DNA of 23,213 bases from CAYHXN01 sp964360605 (GTDB lineage: Bacteria; Patescibacteriota; Minisyncoccia; UBA6257; WO2-44-18), in contig CAYHXN010000007.1 of the NCBI GenBank assembly GCA_964360605.1, forward strand, positions 1 to 23,213. Direction: 5' to 3'. Numbering within the stretch: position 1 is the first letter of the stretch; each line of letters begins with the position of its first letter. Position numbers and translations under genes: made by a program. A model generated the notes under the pieces. The model was not told where the DNA came from. It worked only from the letters and a program-made list of their open reading frames with translations, and did not search any database. This document shows positions 6,200-13,616 of this stretch, one piece after another.

Positions 6200-6689
6200 G
6201 TTTTGCGTCTTCTGGCCAAATTTCGTCGGGATCTATGAGGCGCAGACTAGGGTATCGGGTAATTGAAAAATGTGAATGATCCTTGCCGATCGCTCGGAGA
6301 GTTTCCAAAGTGCTTTCCCTCCAGCGGGGATCGCAGGGTCGGAAATTTGTAGAGTCATAGCATTGCTTCGCGTCAGTTTTTTTCAGGAAGAGCGCGACTA
6401 CTAGGGAGGTGCGGCCACCCCACCATTGAGTGTTTACGTTCGGAAGCTCAGTTACGAAACTGGTCATAGGTGACATCCAGCCGTGTCCCTCTGGGATAAA
6501 GACGATGATTTGATTGCCGACGGATACCATCGTGCCATTCTTGAGCGTAACACCAAGGCCGATCCTACTGTCCTCCTTGAGCGCGATTTTCTTCACCTCG
6601 GGATATCCGCCGACGTCATCCTGAATATGATATAGGGAAGTCATGGTAACCGCAAAAAATTCCTTCAACTCCTTACTCTTCTTAACCAT
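6189..6689 (-). CDS. Hypothetical soluble protein
   Basis: A 166-residue protein starting MVKKSKELKEFF. I chose the ATG at 6689 over a TTG at 6707 because AAAAGGAG lies 5 nt upstream of this ATG and would fall inside the gene with the longer start. No signal peptide or membrane segment is seen. It contains a moderately hydrophobic middle (VGNQIIVFIPEGHG ... TSLVVALFLKK) and a Trp/Gly-rich stretch (QWWGGRTS); two cysteines lie nearby (CYDSTNFRPC). I recognise no family. It is monocistronic, with its own promoter and a stop-overlapping terminator, like the other small genes in the left part of the window. Confidence 0.7.
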   Translation of the reverse strand: MVKKSKELKEFFAVTMTSLYHIQDDVGGYPEVKKIALKEDSRIGLGVTLKNGTMVSVGNQIIVFIPEGHGWMSPMTSFVTELPNVNTQWWGGRTSLVVALFLKKTDAKQCYDSTNFRPCDPRWRESTLETLRAIGKDHSHFSITRYPSLRLIDPDEIWPEDAKPAR

Positions 6690-6719
6690 AGACACTCCTT
6701 TTACCAAATAACTGTTTAT

Positions 6720-6748
6720 ATTTTATTACTTTTACTAAGTTTTAGCAA
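6720..6748 (-). promoter_or_regulatory. Promoter of the 166-residue protein gene
   Basis: On the minus strand TTGCTA (6748-6743), 17 bp, TAAAAT (6725-6720). The leader to the ATG at 6689 is about 25 nt and carries the Shine-Dalgarno AAAAGGAG. Confidence 0.65.
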
Positions 6749-6789
6749 TAGAATCAACTGGATTTTGGGTAAATATACCCAACAGCGCC

Positions 6790-8313
6790 CTATACAATCA
6801 ACCGTGAATTTACGCCAACCAAACTACTGCCTTCCATTTCTGGAGGTTTAGGCAGGCCGAGAAGTTCTAAAGTTGTCGGAGTGATGTCGGCGAGGACGCC
6901 GCCCGGTTGGATTTCTTTAGTTCGTTCTCCTTCTTGAAAATTTTCATTTTTGGGAATGACTATCCAGCAAGGCACGGGATTCGTGGAATGTTCTTTGTCT
7001 ACTTCACCGTTGGAAATATTGATTAATTCTTCCGCGTTGCCGTGGTCGGCGGTGATAACCATCGCGCCGTTCACCTCTTTAATTTTTTCGTAAATTTTTC
7101 CGATACACTCGTCTAAAAAAGAAATAGCTTTAACCGTTCCCGGGATATTGCCGGTATGGCCAAGCATATCGCCATTGGCAAAATTAATGGCAATAAAATC
7201 GTATTTTTTTTCATCTATTTGTTTGACGACTGTTTCTGTAATTTGAAGAGCCGACATTTCCGGATTCGTTGTGTAGTCACCACCGGAAGATGGGACAATA
7301 ATCCTTTCTTCGTTCGGGAATGGTTTTTCCACGCCGCCGTTTAAAAAATATGTAATATGGGCGCTTTTTTCCGATTCCGCGATTTTTAACTGGGTTCGTT
7401 GGTTATCGGACAGGACTTTTGAAAGCGGGTTAGCAATCTGCTGGCGAGGAAAAGCCACCCGAGCAGACCAATCGTCCTTATACTGCGTCAAGGTTACGAA
7501 AAATAAATCTTTCCAAGGCAGGAAAAGTTCCGCCAGCTGGCGGACGCGGTCAGACCGAAAATTAAAGAAAATCAACACATCCTTTTCTTTAATAGCGGCT
7601 AACGGCTGCCCATTCTTATCGGTTATGGTTGTCGGCACAATGGCTTCATCGCCTAAATTTTTATTGTAAGCGTTTTGAACAACTTCTTCCGCGCTGGCGG
7701 CTTTTTCTCCGGTATTTTTAACAAGGCACTCATAAGCGGCGTTAGTGAACTCCGTTCGGTTATTGCGATCCATCGCGTAATTTCTTCCAATCACTGTGGC
7801 GATTTGGGCGCCTTCCAATTTTTCCAGAAGCTTCACAGCCGATCGCGGCGGCGAATCCTCTCCATCGGTAAAAAGATGAAGAAAAACCCGCCTCTTAAAT
7901 TTTTTAAAGGTTTCTATAAGGGCGTTTAGGTGATCAATGTGGGCGTGAATGCCGACATTAGTCAATAAACCCATTAAGTGAATATCCGAATTATTTTTTT
8001 TAGCGTGAACCATCGCTTCCTGCCAAACCGGCATTTTAAAAAAACTTTTGTTTTGGATAGCTAAGCTAATGCGTGGGTAATTTTGATATATAACAAAGCC
8101 GGCACCAATATTGGTGTGTCCGACTTCGGAGCTTCCGAATTCGCCCCACGGCAAACCGACGGCCATACTGGAAGCGTGAAGCGCAGTGCCGGGATGAGAC
8201 CGGCTGATTTTTTCCAGATTAGGTTTCGCCGCCAAAGCAAAAGCGTTGCCAGCGTTATCCGGGGCTATTCCAACGCCGTCCATAATGACGAGAACTACGG
8301 GTTTATAAGACAT
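6790..8313 (-). CDS. gpmI: 2,3-bisphosphoglycerate-independent phosphoglycerate mutase
   Basis: A 507-residue enzyme of the alkaline phosphatase superfamily, full length. It interconverts 3- and 2-phosphoglycerate in lower glycolysis in the cytoplasm, using two Mn ions and a phosphoserine intermediate. Visible signatures: D12 in LVIMDGVG, the nucleophile S62 in GSSEVGHTNIGAG, AHIDH (about 124-128), DGEDSPPRSA, IGRNYAMDRNNR, NFRSDRVRQL, NGGVEKPFP, ANGDMLGHTG (His ligand) and ITADHGNAEE, HSTNPVP near the C-terminus. The ATG at 8313 is preceded by TAAAAT with exactly 7 nt between, so the mRNA is probably leaderless. The tRNA-Leu gene upstream is on the same strand; read-through from it is also possible. 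There is no Shine-Dalgarno. Confidence 0.97.
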   Translation of the reverse strand: MSYKPVVLVIMDGVGIAPDNAGNAFALAAKPNLEKISRSHPGTALHASSMAVGLPWGEFGSSEVGHTNIGAGFVIYQNYPRISLAIQNKSFFKMPVWQEAMVHAKKNNSDIHLMGLLTNVGIHAHIDHLNALIETFKKFKRRVFLHLFTDGEDSPPRSAVKLLEKLEGAQIATVIGRNYAMDRNNRTEFTNAAYECLVKNTGEKAASAEEVVQNAYNKNLGDEAIVPTTITDKNGQPLAAIKEKDVLIFFNFRSDRVRQLAELFLPWKDLFFVTLTQYKDDWSARVAFPRQQIANPLSKVLSDNQRTQLKIAESEKSAHITYFLNGGVEKPFPNEERIIVPSSGGDYTTNPEMSALQITETVVKQIDEKKYDFIAINFANGDMLGHTGNIPGTVKAISFLDECIGKIYEKIKEVNGAMVITADHGNAEELINISNGEVDKEHSTNPVPCWIVIPKNENFQEGERTKEIQPGGVLADITPTTLELLGLPKPPEMEGSSLVGVNSRLIV

Positions 8314-8320
8314 ACTTACA

Positions 8321-8349
8321 ATTTTAGATTGAAAATTGAAAATTGAAAA
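8321..8349 (-). promoter_or_regulatory. gpmI promoter merged with heptamer repeats
   Basis: On the minus strand TAAAAT (8326-8321) lies 7 nt before the gpmI ATG. Upstream, three exact 7-bp units (TTGAAAA on the plus strand, 8329-8349) give TTTTCA hexamers on the minus strand; one of them (8349-8344) sits 17 bp from the -10 and may act as a weak -35. Confidence 0.55.
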
Positions 8350-8359
8350 TTAGCTGTTG

Positions 8360-8441
8360 TGCTCCCGGGAGGATTTGAACCTCCAACCCTTTCGGGACAT
8401 GGTCCTAAGCCATGCGTGTCTGCCAGTTCCACCACGGGAGC
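8360..8441 (-). tRNA. tRNA-Leu(UAG)
   Basis: An 82-nt cloverleaf. Acceptor GCTCCCG/CGGGAGC with discriminator A; TG at 8-9; D arm with TGGCAGAC; anticodon stem CATGG/CCATG with loop CTTAGGA, anticodon TAG, reading CUA and related leucine codons; a long variable arm CCCGAAAGGG typical of class II tRNAs; T arm GGAGG-TTCAAAT-CCTCC. The 3' CCA is not encoded (the next bases are CAA), so CCA must be added by the nucleotidyltransferase. Confidence 0.97.
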
Positions 8442-8455
8442 AAGTTGTGAATTAC

Positions 8456-8485
8456 TTTATATCTTAAATTAAGATAAAATATAAG
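8456..8485. promoter_or_regulatory. Divergent promoters of tRNA-Leu and the secreted-protein gene
   Basis: Minus strand: TATAAA (8461-8456) about 15 nt before the tRNA 5' end, with weak TTATAT 17 bp upstream. Plus strand: TATAAG (8480-8485) ending exactly 7 nt before the ATG at 8493. The two promoters overlap within about 40 bp. Confidence 0.5.
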
Positions 8486-8492
8486 TATAGCA

Positions 8493-9794
8493 ATGAAAAA
8501 ACCGTTTTTCGCCATAATCCTATTAACCATTAGCTATTTATTAATAGCTAATGTTGTTTTTGCTCAAACCAACATATCAGCCAAGGAGTTGGGTCAAATA
8601 TCCGTACCAACGCTTCAGGAGTTTCGATTCTTAATTCCCAAGAGCCCGGAAACCCAGACCATTGGCGGAGGCGGGCCTAGAGAAGAGGTCCGAACCAATA
8701 TCATTGACCGTTTTATAGACGGCATTTGCCCGGTTCCAAAGGAAGAACAACCGTTGCCTCCTGGCTGTGAGCTTACTGCCCAAATTAACATTGATCCAAA
8801 AACTTATACTTTGCAGTGGACTTGCCGCGATGAGTCCGATCCCGATTTTTCCTGCCAGATTTTTAAAAACGACAAATTATTTTTTAATTTAAACGGCGGA
8901 AGCGGATTTTTAAATAACATTGTTAGGGACATTTTCCCATTTAATACTTCAGCAAGCGAAGCCGCAATCAATTTAGTGATGAAATCCGGAAATCAAATTT
9001 GCGCGACGGCACAGCTTGCCGGCTCTATCGGTTCTCCGCCTCCCCCGCCCGAAATTATTGTTCAAGAACCGGTTATTCCGTCCCCGCCATCATCTTCTCT
9101 TACAGTTCCTGAAGTGCCAGCGCCGTCCCCGACTCTTACTCAATCTGCTTCTAGCTGGTTTCTTAATCAAGATTCCTTAGCGGTTCCAGGTCAGTCAATT
9201 GACGTCCATACGGAAACTATTTTCTTAAACCAGTTAGGCGTAAACAGAACAGCTCGTTTGCGTCTAGGGATTCTGGTTGAAGACGGCCCGTTTTCGCGCG
9301 GTAAGAAATTCTTTAAACTCCAATACACGTTAGCCCCATATTTTTCCGGCGGTGTGTACGCGGGACAGTCTACTTGTAATAATTTCCCCGATTCGGCTTG
9401 GCGAGATGTCGGGGTTGGAATTGGCGACAACGTTTCCTTCAATAACAATCCGAACGCCCAGCACGGCAGTGTTCCGATCCAAAATCTTTATGATCCCCGA
9501 TACTTTAACTTAGCGATTCCCCAGACGTATGTTGAATATAATTCTTTTACGAACAATGGCGCTACTGTTTCTCCTATCCAGTTGGCACTCTTTGATTTTT
9601 CTTTAAGGATTTCCAATCTCGCGCCAACCGAAGCGGATTGGGTTAGATTTAGGGCCGGTTATCCGCAATATTTTGGCCCCACCAGGTCCGGTTCGCCGCC
9701 AGCCACCAGAAGCGAAGCTTGTTTTAGGGTAGTAAATTCCAACGGGACTCATCTTAACGGTGGCTATACCCGTTTCCCGAGAATTTCTATTTAG
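8493..9794 (+). CDS. Secreted CPR surface protein, paralogue A
   Basis: A 433-residue exported protein with a signal peptide (1-25, cleavage likely after VVFA before QTN). The N-terminal part has a cysteine-containing segment (GICPVPKEEQPLPPGC ... WTCRDESDPDFSC). A Pro/Ser-rich linker follows (about 185-220, PPPPPEIIVQEPVIPSPP). The C-terminal half is a beta-sandwich-like domain starting SSWFLNQDSLAVPGQ, with LRLGILVEDG, KKFFKLQYT and a final FRVVNSNG strand. The same domain plan recurs in the next gene. Likely a cell-surface or released protein; its partner is unknown. The ATG follows from the -10 box 7 nt upstream; no Shine-Dalgarno. It probably forms a two-gene operon with 9819-10925 (24-nt gap). 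Confidence 0.8.
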   Translation: MKKPFFAIILLTISYLLIANVVFAQTNISAKELGQISVPTLQEFRFLIPKSPETQTIGGGGPREEVRTNIIDRFIDGICPVPKEEQPLPPGCELTAQINIDPKTYTLQWTCRDESDPDFSCQIFKNDKLFFNLNGGSGFLNNIVRDIFPFNTSASEAAINLVMKSGNQICATAQLAGSIGSPPPPPEIIVQEPVIPSPPSSSLTVPEVPAPSPTLTQSASSWFLNQDSLAVPGQSIDVHTETIFLNQLGVNRTARLRLGILVEDGPFSRGKKFFKLQYTLAPYFSGGVYAGQSTCNNFPDSAWRDVGVGIGDNVSFNNNPNAQHGSVPIQNLYDPRYFNLAIPQTYVEYNSFTNNGATVSPIQLALFDFSLRISNLAPTEADWVRFRAGYPQYFGPTRSGSPPATRSEACFRVVNSNGTHLNGGYTRFPRISI

Positions 9795-9818
9795 TTAAAA
9801 TAATAAAAATTATTTCCC

Positions 9819-10925
9819 ATGAGATTATCCAAAAAAATAAGTTTAATCGCCTTGTGCCTGATTATTGCCGGCTTTGCTTTAGCGGCTAATCAGGTTTTGG
9901 CGCAAGAACGGAAATTGCAGGAAATTCAAATTGATCTACCAACCCCGCAACAGCTTTTTGAATTTCGCCGCCCGGCTCCGGCACCGATTGTCAGAATTGT
10001 GAATTTTTTTCGCGACATTCTTTTAAGTCCGATTTGTCCGTTAGCGCGGCAACAAAGCGTTTGTAAGCTAGATCTTTTTAAAGATGGCGATACTGATGGC
10101 ATTTACGACCTCGCCGCGACTTGCAGGGGGTTATTTACTCCCTGCGCTTTGGAATCCAATAATCAACCAGTCAGTCAATTCACCGGTTTTTGGCGCGCTC
10201 TTCTTTCAGCGAAAAGCGGAGAAGCTTTTGTTTATAATCTCAAGGACAACAAAGGCGAAATCTGCGATCGGGAAATCGTGCATGGTCCTCCGAGGGCCGG
10301 ACTTACTCCTCTTTCAATTACCGTTACCGGGCCCCTAACCCTCAATCAGAGCGGATACCGATGGTTTAATAACGCAAACAGCGCTGATGTCGGTAGCGCC
10401 TTAGCGGCTATTAATAGTCAGGGAGAAGTGTCTAGCGGTACCCTAGTTCGTCTGCGTTTACTAATTCATGTTGGTAATCAGGCTTTATCCGCTAGCGGTA
10501 AGCAGTTTAAGCTGCAATATAAAAACTGTATTAGCGCTAATTATGCCGATATCGGAGGCGATGTTAGTTTTACAAATAATGCCGCGCCCGCTGACGGCGA
10601 CACCTTGACCGCGAACGCCAACGATCCCACCCATAGTTCCGATGGGGTGGTAAACCAGACTTACGAAGAAGCGAATAATTTTACTAATTCCGTAGCCGCG
10701 ATTCCGGCCGGTCAAGATGGAATGTGGGATTTCGCCTTAACACCTACTTTCGTAGAAGGCGTAGAATCTAATCCGTTGGAAAAGATGTTTGCTAAATTGG
10801 GGCTAATTAAAATAACGAAGGCCGTTGAGGTTTCATCAAGAAATTATTGTTTCCAGGTAGTCCAATCCGACGGTACTGTTTTAAATACTTATGAACAAAC
10901 TCCCCAGATTACAGTTACTCCGTAA
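9819..10925 (+). CDS. Secreted CPR surface protein, paralogue B
   Basis: A 368-residue exported protein with a signal peptide (1-28, ending QVLA before QER). It mirrors paralogue A: an N-terminal LQEIQIDLPTPQQLFEF segment (compare LQEFRFLIP in A), a cysteine-containing stretch (SPICPLARQQSVC ... ATCRG), then the beta domain (YRWFNNANSADVG ... VRLRLLIHVG ... GKQFKLQYKNC ... YCFQVVQSDGT). It lacks the long proline-rich linker of A. Residues about 85-95 (DLFKDGDTDGIYDL) resemble a calcium-binding DxDxDG loop, but one copy alone is weak evidence. No Shine-Dalgarno is seen, and translation may depend on co-transcription with A. Role unknown. Confidence 0.8.
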   Translation: MRLSKKISLIALCLIIAGFALAANQVLAQERKLQEIQIDLPTPQQLFEFRRPAPAPIVRIVNFFRDILLSPICPLARQQSVCKLDLFKDGDTDGIYDLAATCRGLFTPCALESNNQPVSQFTGFWRALLSAKSGEAFVYNLKDNKGEICDREIVHGPPRAGLTPLSITVTGPLTLNQSGYRWFNNANSADVGSALAAINSQGEVSSGTLVRLRLLIHVGNQALSASGKQFKLQYKNCISANYADIGGDVSFTNNAAPADGDTLTANANDPTHSSDGVVNQTYEEANNFTNSVAAIPAGQDGMWDFALTPTFVEGVESNPLEKMFAKLGLIKITKAVEVSSRNYCFQVVQSDGTVLNTYEQTPQITVTP

Positions 10926-10928
10926 GAT

Positions 10929-10990
10929 TTGACTTTTAATATAAATTTTGTTATCTTATAAGCAGTTTTTGCCTCGCTAAGCGTTAGCGA
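10929..10990 (+). promoter_or_regulatory. Promoter and leader hairpin of the band-7 operon
   Basis: TTGACT (10929-10934), 17 bp, TGtTATCTT (extended -10, hexamer 10952-10957). The predicted start is near 10964. A perfect 7-bp hairpin TCGCTAA/TTAGCGA with loop GCG (10974-10990) lies about 10 nt downstream, and the Shine-Dalgarno AAAGGGG (11005-11011) is 6 nt from the ATG. Confidence 0.65.
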
Positions 10991-11017
10991 AGCGGGTAAT
11001 TTTGAAAGGGGAAAAGC

Positions 11018-11893
11018 ATGTCGGCTTTGATTGTGATCGGGTTAATCGCGGGAGTTGTATTGGTTTGTGTTCTTGCGATTATGTGCGGACTTAAAGAAAA
11101 TCCTTCTTTAACCGGCGCTGTGATTTTGAACACTTTAACCGGAAAGTTTTGGCGTTCCGCCGGACCGGGTTATTTTATTGTTATTCCTGTTTTGGAAAAA
11201 GTCGCTCACACCGTTTCTTTAGTTAAAAGATCGTCGTCGGTGGAGGACGATTTTGAGACCGCGAGAAAAGAATCAGTAGGTTTGACGCTTAACCTTGAAT
11301 GGGAACCGATTTATAAACTGCTCTATAGATTAGTTACTTTCGGAAATGGCAGTCCCGACGATTGTTTAAAGAAAGTGGAGGAGATGCTTCAAAAACGCCT
11401 TTTGTCTATCGCTAACCGGACGGTCGTGCTTTACCCGACGACGAAAGATGTGTTGGAAAACCTGAAACCGATTGCCGAAAAAATCAAAAGTGAGTTTGAA
11501 AACGAAATGACTGAAGACGGAACTCTGAAGCTTCAGGAGTACTACGGTTGTAATCTCCTGGCGGTGACCATTACCAAGCCCAAGCTTTCCGATGAACTGA
11601 AAAAGGCGGCAGATAAAAAGGCCGCGCTGAAGACTGAAAACGAGATAAGGGATAAGAAGCTCCAGAAGACCTGCCAAATGGCGGAAAAGTTTGTTAAGGC
11701 TTCTAAGAAACTCTATCCCGATGACCCCAAAAAATGGCTAAGTTTTGAGAAGGCATTAGATAGGGTTCAGATTGATGAAAAAACTATGCCAAAGACAATT
11801 CAGGAATTTGAGATCGGCAATAATCTGGGAACGGTTCTGGATAAAAGCGCCAGGGCAATTCTCAATTTGATTGGAGGAAAGAAAAATGGCTGA
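11018..11893 (+). CDS. Band-7/SPFH-domain membrane protein
   Basis: A 291-residue protein. Residues 3-24 form an N-terminal membrane anchor (IVIGLIAGVVLVCVLAIMCGL). About 40-180 resembles the SPFH/band-7 (stomatin-prohibitin) domain: GPGYFIVIPVLEKVAHTVSL and the beta strand ESVGLTLNLEWEP. About 185-235 is a charged helical, probably coiled-coil region (ELKKAADKKAALKTENEIRDKK), usual for SPFH proteins, which oligomerise into membrane rings or scaffolds. Start supported by AAAGGGG. It overlaps the next gene by 8 nt, so the two are probably translationally coupled and may work as a complex. The substrate or client is unknown. The assignment is by pattern and is moderately sure. Confidence 0.75.
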   Translation: MSALIVIGLIAGVVLVCVLAIMCGLKENPSLTGAVILNTLTGKFWRSAGPGYFIVIPVLEKVAHTVSLVKRSSSVEDDFETARKESVGLTLNLEWEPIYKLLYRLVTFGNGSPDDCLKKVEEMLQKRLLSIANRTVVLYPTTKDVLENLKPIAEKIKSEFENEMTEDGTLKLQEYYGCNLLAVTITKPKLSDELKKAADKKAALKTENEIRDKKLQKTCQMAEKFVKASKKLYPDDPKKWLSFEKALDRVQIDEKTMPKTIQEFEIGNNLGTVLDKSARAILNLIGGKKNG

Positions 11894-12377
11894 TAAGAAC
11901 GCGCCCGCTTCTCCGGCAATCCAAACGAAGTCGTTCGCTCAATCTAAAGCTCTGCGGCGTATTGCCATCACTTCCGGCAGCGTGGCCGGTCTTTGTCTGG
12001 TAATCCTATTTTTGATTTTGTTATTCAGTTCTTCTGATTCAGCGGATAAGAAAGACGGCCAGACGGTGAACCCGCCTGTCCAACCAGCCGAAGAAAAACA
12101 GGAAGTTACCAAAATAATCAAAATTCCGTTAAAGGCGGGCGAATGGACTGATTTTAACTGCATTGACCATCACCTAACGGGATATTCTTGCGGCTGGAAG
12201 CTGCAATGGTTTTTCCCGAAAGGCGAGCTGAATATTTTCTTTAAGGACGGTTACAAAACGAAAGTAACCAATGACGCGGAGAATGTAGAATTCGGCCGGC
12301 GGCACGCTCAAATGTCGTTTTTGTGCGACGAAGACGGCCGCGTAGATATAACGTTGGTTTTTAGAAAGCTTAGATAA
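11886..12377 (+). CDS. Single-pass membrane protein coupled to the band-7 gene
   Basis: A 163-residue protein starting MADKNAPASPA. I chose the ATG at 11886, not a TTG at 11871, because GGAGG (11873-11877) is 8 nt upstream of this ATG. A short cytoplasmic Lys/Arg segment precedes one membrane helix (about 31-53, GSVAGLCLVILFLILLF), then an acidic/Pro-rich linker (DKKDGQTVNPPVQPAEEKQE) and an extracytoplasmic domain of about 95 residues with three cysteines (FNCIDHH, GYSCGWK, FLCDED). No family recognised. Its overlap with the band-7 gene suggests a regulatory or accessory partner, as NfeD-type proteins are for other SPFH proteins, but it does not look like NfeD. Confidence 0.75.
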   Translation: MADKNAPASPAIQTKSFAQSKALRRIAITSGSVAGLCLVILFLILLFSSSDSADKKDGQTVNPPVQPAEEKQEVTKIIKIPLKAGEWTDFNCIDHHLTGYSCGWKLQWFFPKGELNIFFKDGYKTKVTNDAENVEFGRRHAQMSFLCDEDGRVDITLVFRKLR

Positions 12378-12384
12378 GCGGAAA

Positions 12385-12420
12385 ACAAAACCGCCCCGAT
12401 GTTCATCGGAGCGGTTTTTT
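12385..12420. terminator. Bidirectional terminator between convergent genes
   Basis: AAAACCGC (12387-12394) pairs with GCGGTTTT (12411-12418) and CCGATG pairs with CATCGG inside, with a TT loop and one bulge on each side. A-rich and T-rich flanks allow termination on both strands. The inner CCGATGTTCATCGG differs by one base from the core of the two long hairpin elements. Confidence 0.9.
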
Positions 12421-12423
12421 AAT

Positions 12424-12765
12424 TTATCTTTGAATTAGTTGTTCTACTAGGAATCTCACGCCTTGGGCGACGAACGCGACCGCGATTGCCACCGCGGCGA
12501 AGATTAACTGATTTTTAGCTTTGCCAACGTTTTCTTCGTTTCCGGCGGCGGTGAGATAAAGATAGGCCGCATAGAAGATAAAGAAGGTGGCGACTACTAA
12601 TAAGAGGGTAAACAACCAGTTAATTAAGGTATTGAGAATCCTAAGAATTCTTTCAATAGTTAACGGGTTGGTTGGGGCTGTTTGAATTCCTCCCTGCGCC
12701 ATTGCCAAAACTGGCAAGAGTGTTATCAAGCCAATTCCGATTGCCGCTTTAATTTTATTATTCAT
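12424..12765 (-). CDS. CPR T4SS-type pilin, paralogue 4
   Basis: A 113-residue small membrane protein with a signal peptide (1-23, VLAMAQGG) and two hydrophobic helices (about 45-73 and 87-107) separated by the short loop TAAGNEENVGKAKNQL. The layout (signal peptide, two helices, a Gly-Asn/Asp-Glu loop followed by Lys) fits the T4SS pilin/TrbC-VirB2-like family common in CPR genomes (Pfam T4SS_pilin, from memory). Such proteins could form a conjugative-type pilus or pore; no ATPase or channel gene is present in the window. It has its own extended -10 promoter inside the end of the preceding gene, with a leader of about 40 nt. Confidence 0.85.
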   Translation of the reverse strand: MNNKIKAAIGIGLITLLPVLAMAQGGIQTAPTNPLTIERILRILNTLINWLFTLLLVVATFFIFYAAYLYLTAAGNEENVGKAKNQLIFAAVAIAVAFVAQGVRFLVEQLIQR

Positions 12766-12808
12766 ATCAACAAACTTTTAGGCTTTACGACCTTTCGGTG
12801 TCTTCTTT

Positions 12809-12817
12809 ATTATAACA
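12809..12817 (-). promoter_or_regulatory. Extended -10 promoter of the last pilin gene
   Basis: TGtTATAAT on the minus strand (12817-12809). The 18 nt around it (12805-12822) are identical to those at the solute-binding-protein promoter (15249-15266), suggesting a duplicated promoter. It sits at the end of the preceding pilin gene. Confidence 0.65.
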
Positions 12818-12820
12818 AAA

Positions 12821-13162
12821 TCAGAACGGGCTTCCTAGAATAAGCTGCCTAACAAGGAATTCAATTCCCCGCGCCACAAGCCCGACAGCAATTGCGATTG
12901 CCGCGTAAAGAATCATGTCTTTTGCCTTTTTGGCTTTATCCGGATCTCCGCCAGCCATTAAATAGTTGTAGGCGGCCGCGATGATAAAAAGTATCGCCAA
13001 AACTAATAACAAGGTGAACATCCAGTTAATCAGGCGGTTTAAAATAGTCAAAACATCATCCACGGTTTCCGGGCCTTGGGCGAACGTCGTAGAAGCAACA
13101 AGCAACAAGCAACAAGCAACAAGGGACAGATAAATTATTTTTTTGGTTATCGGTTTATTCAT
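12821..13162 (-). CDS. CPR T4SS-type pilin, paralogue 3
   Basis: A 113-residue pilin-like protein: signal peptide (1-28, ending TTFAQG) and two hydrophobic helices around the loop MAGGDPDKAKKAKDM. It is closest in sequence to the next pilin (12424-12765): both have the ILNxLINWxFTLLLV helix and the GxxFLVxQLI end. Its start overlaps the stop of the previous pilin by 4 bases (ATGA type), so translation is coupled. Odd feature: the hydrophobic core of the signal peptide (LVACCLLLVA) is encoded by four exact copies of a 7-bp repeat (13096-13123). Confidence 0.87.
   Translation of the reverse strand: MNKPITKKIIYLSLVACCLLLVASTTFAQGPETVDDVLTILNRLINWMFTLLLVLAILFIIAAAYNYLMAGGDPDKAKKAKDMILYAAIAIAVGLVARGIEFLVRQLILGSPF
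13096..13123. repeat. Heptamer repeat inside a signal-peptide coding region
   Basis: Four perfect tandem copies of CAACAAG (CTTGTTG on the coding strand). Because 7 is not a multiple of 3, the copies are read in successive frames, and all three frames give hydrophobic or small residues (Leu, Val, Ala, Cys). Confidence 0.9.
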
Positions 13163-13584
13163 TGAAAGCGGTTGTCTATCGTCGGTATATTAGGTGTCCC
13201 CTCTACGCCCAGCAGTTGTTTTAAAATCGCGATTATCGCTTTCGCGAGAAGAATAACCGCAAACCCTATTACCGCGTAAAGAATAGTTTGCCTGCCATTT
13301 TTAAACTTTTCCGGATCGCCGGCGGCGGTAAGAATCTGAAATCCGCCGTAAATTACCATAATAGCGACAATCGGGGACGCTAACAGCATTAGATACCCGA
13401 TTAATCTGTTCACAAGATCAACGAATGACGTTGTTCGCAACGGGTTTGGCAGACAGAATTCTCCTCCTTGGCCGGTACCGGTCGGACAATCGCCTGACCC
13501 GCCGCCTTGCGCGAAAACCGTGCTGGTCAACAAAAAATAATAGCTTGCCGCCGCCAACCCAACCATTTTTTTTAAAATTATCAT
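13159..13584 (-). CDS. CPR T4SS-type pilin, paralogue 2
   Basis: A 141-residue pilin-like protein with a signal peptide (1-25, STVFAQGG), a Gly/Cys-containing linker (SGDCPTGTGQGGEFCLPNPL) and two hydrophobic helices around the loop TAAGDPEKFKNGRQT. The loop motif GDPEKFKNG is the typical spot between the helices in this family. A downstream ATG (codon 7) is an alternative start, as there is no good Shine-Dalgarno; the first ATG was kept because it adds a positive residue pair before the signal helix. It lies in the same-strand run after the solute-binding-protein gene. The two cysteines could form a disulfide outside the membrane. Confidence 0.85.
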   Translation of the reverse strand: MIILKKMVGLAAASYYFLLTSTVFAQGGGSGDCPTGTGQGGEFCLPNPLRTTSFVDLVNRLIGYLMLLASPIVAIMVIYGGFQILTAAGDPEKFKNGRQTILYAVIGFAVILLAKAIIAILKQLLGVEGTPNIPTIDNRFQ

Positions 13585-13588
13585 TGTT

Positions 13589-13616
13589 CCAAATTCCTAA
13601 TTCCCAATTATTCCCT
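13589..13616. repeat. Heptamer-period repeat between pilin genes
   Basis: Units CCAAATT, CCTAATT, CCCAATT and the degenerate ATTCCCT follow each other at exactly 7 bp. The stretch covers the last codons of pilin 1 (stop at 13597-13599) and the gap before pilin 2. Confidence 0.7.
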
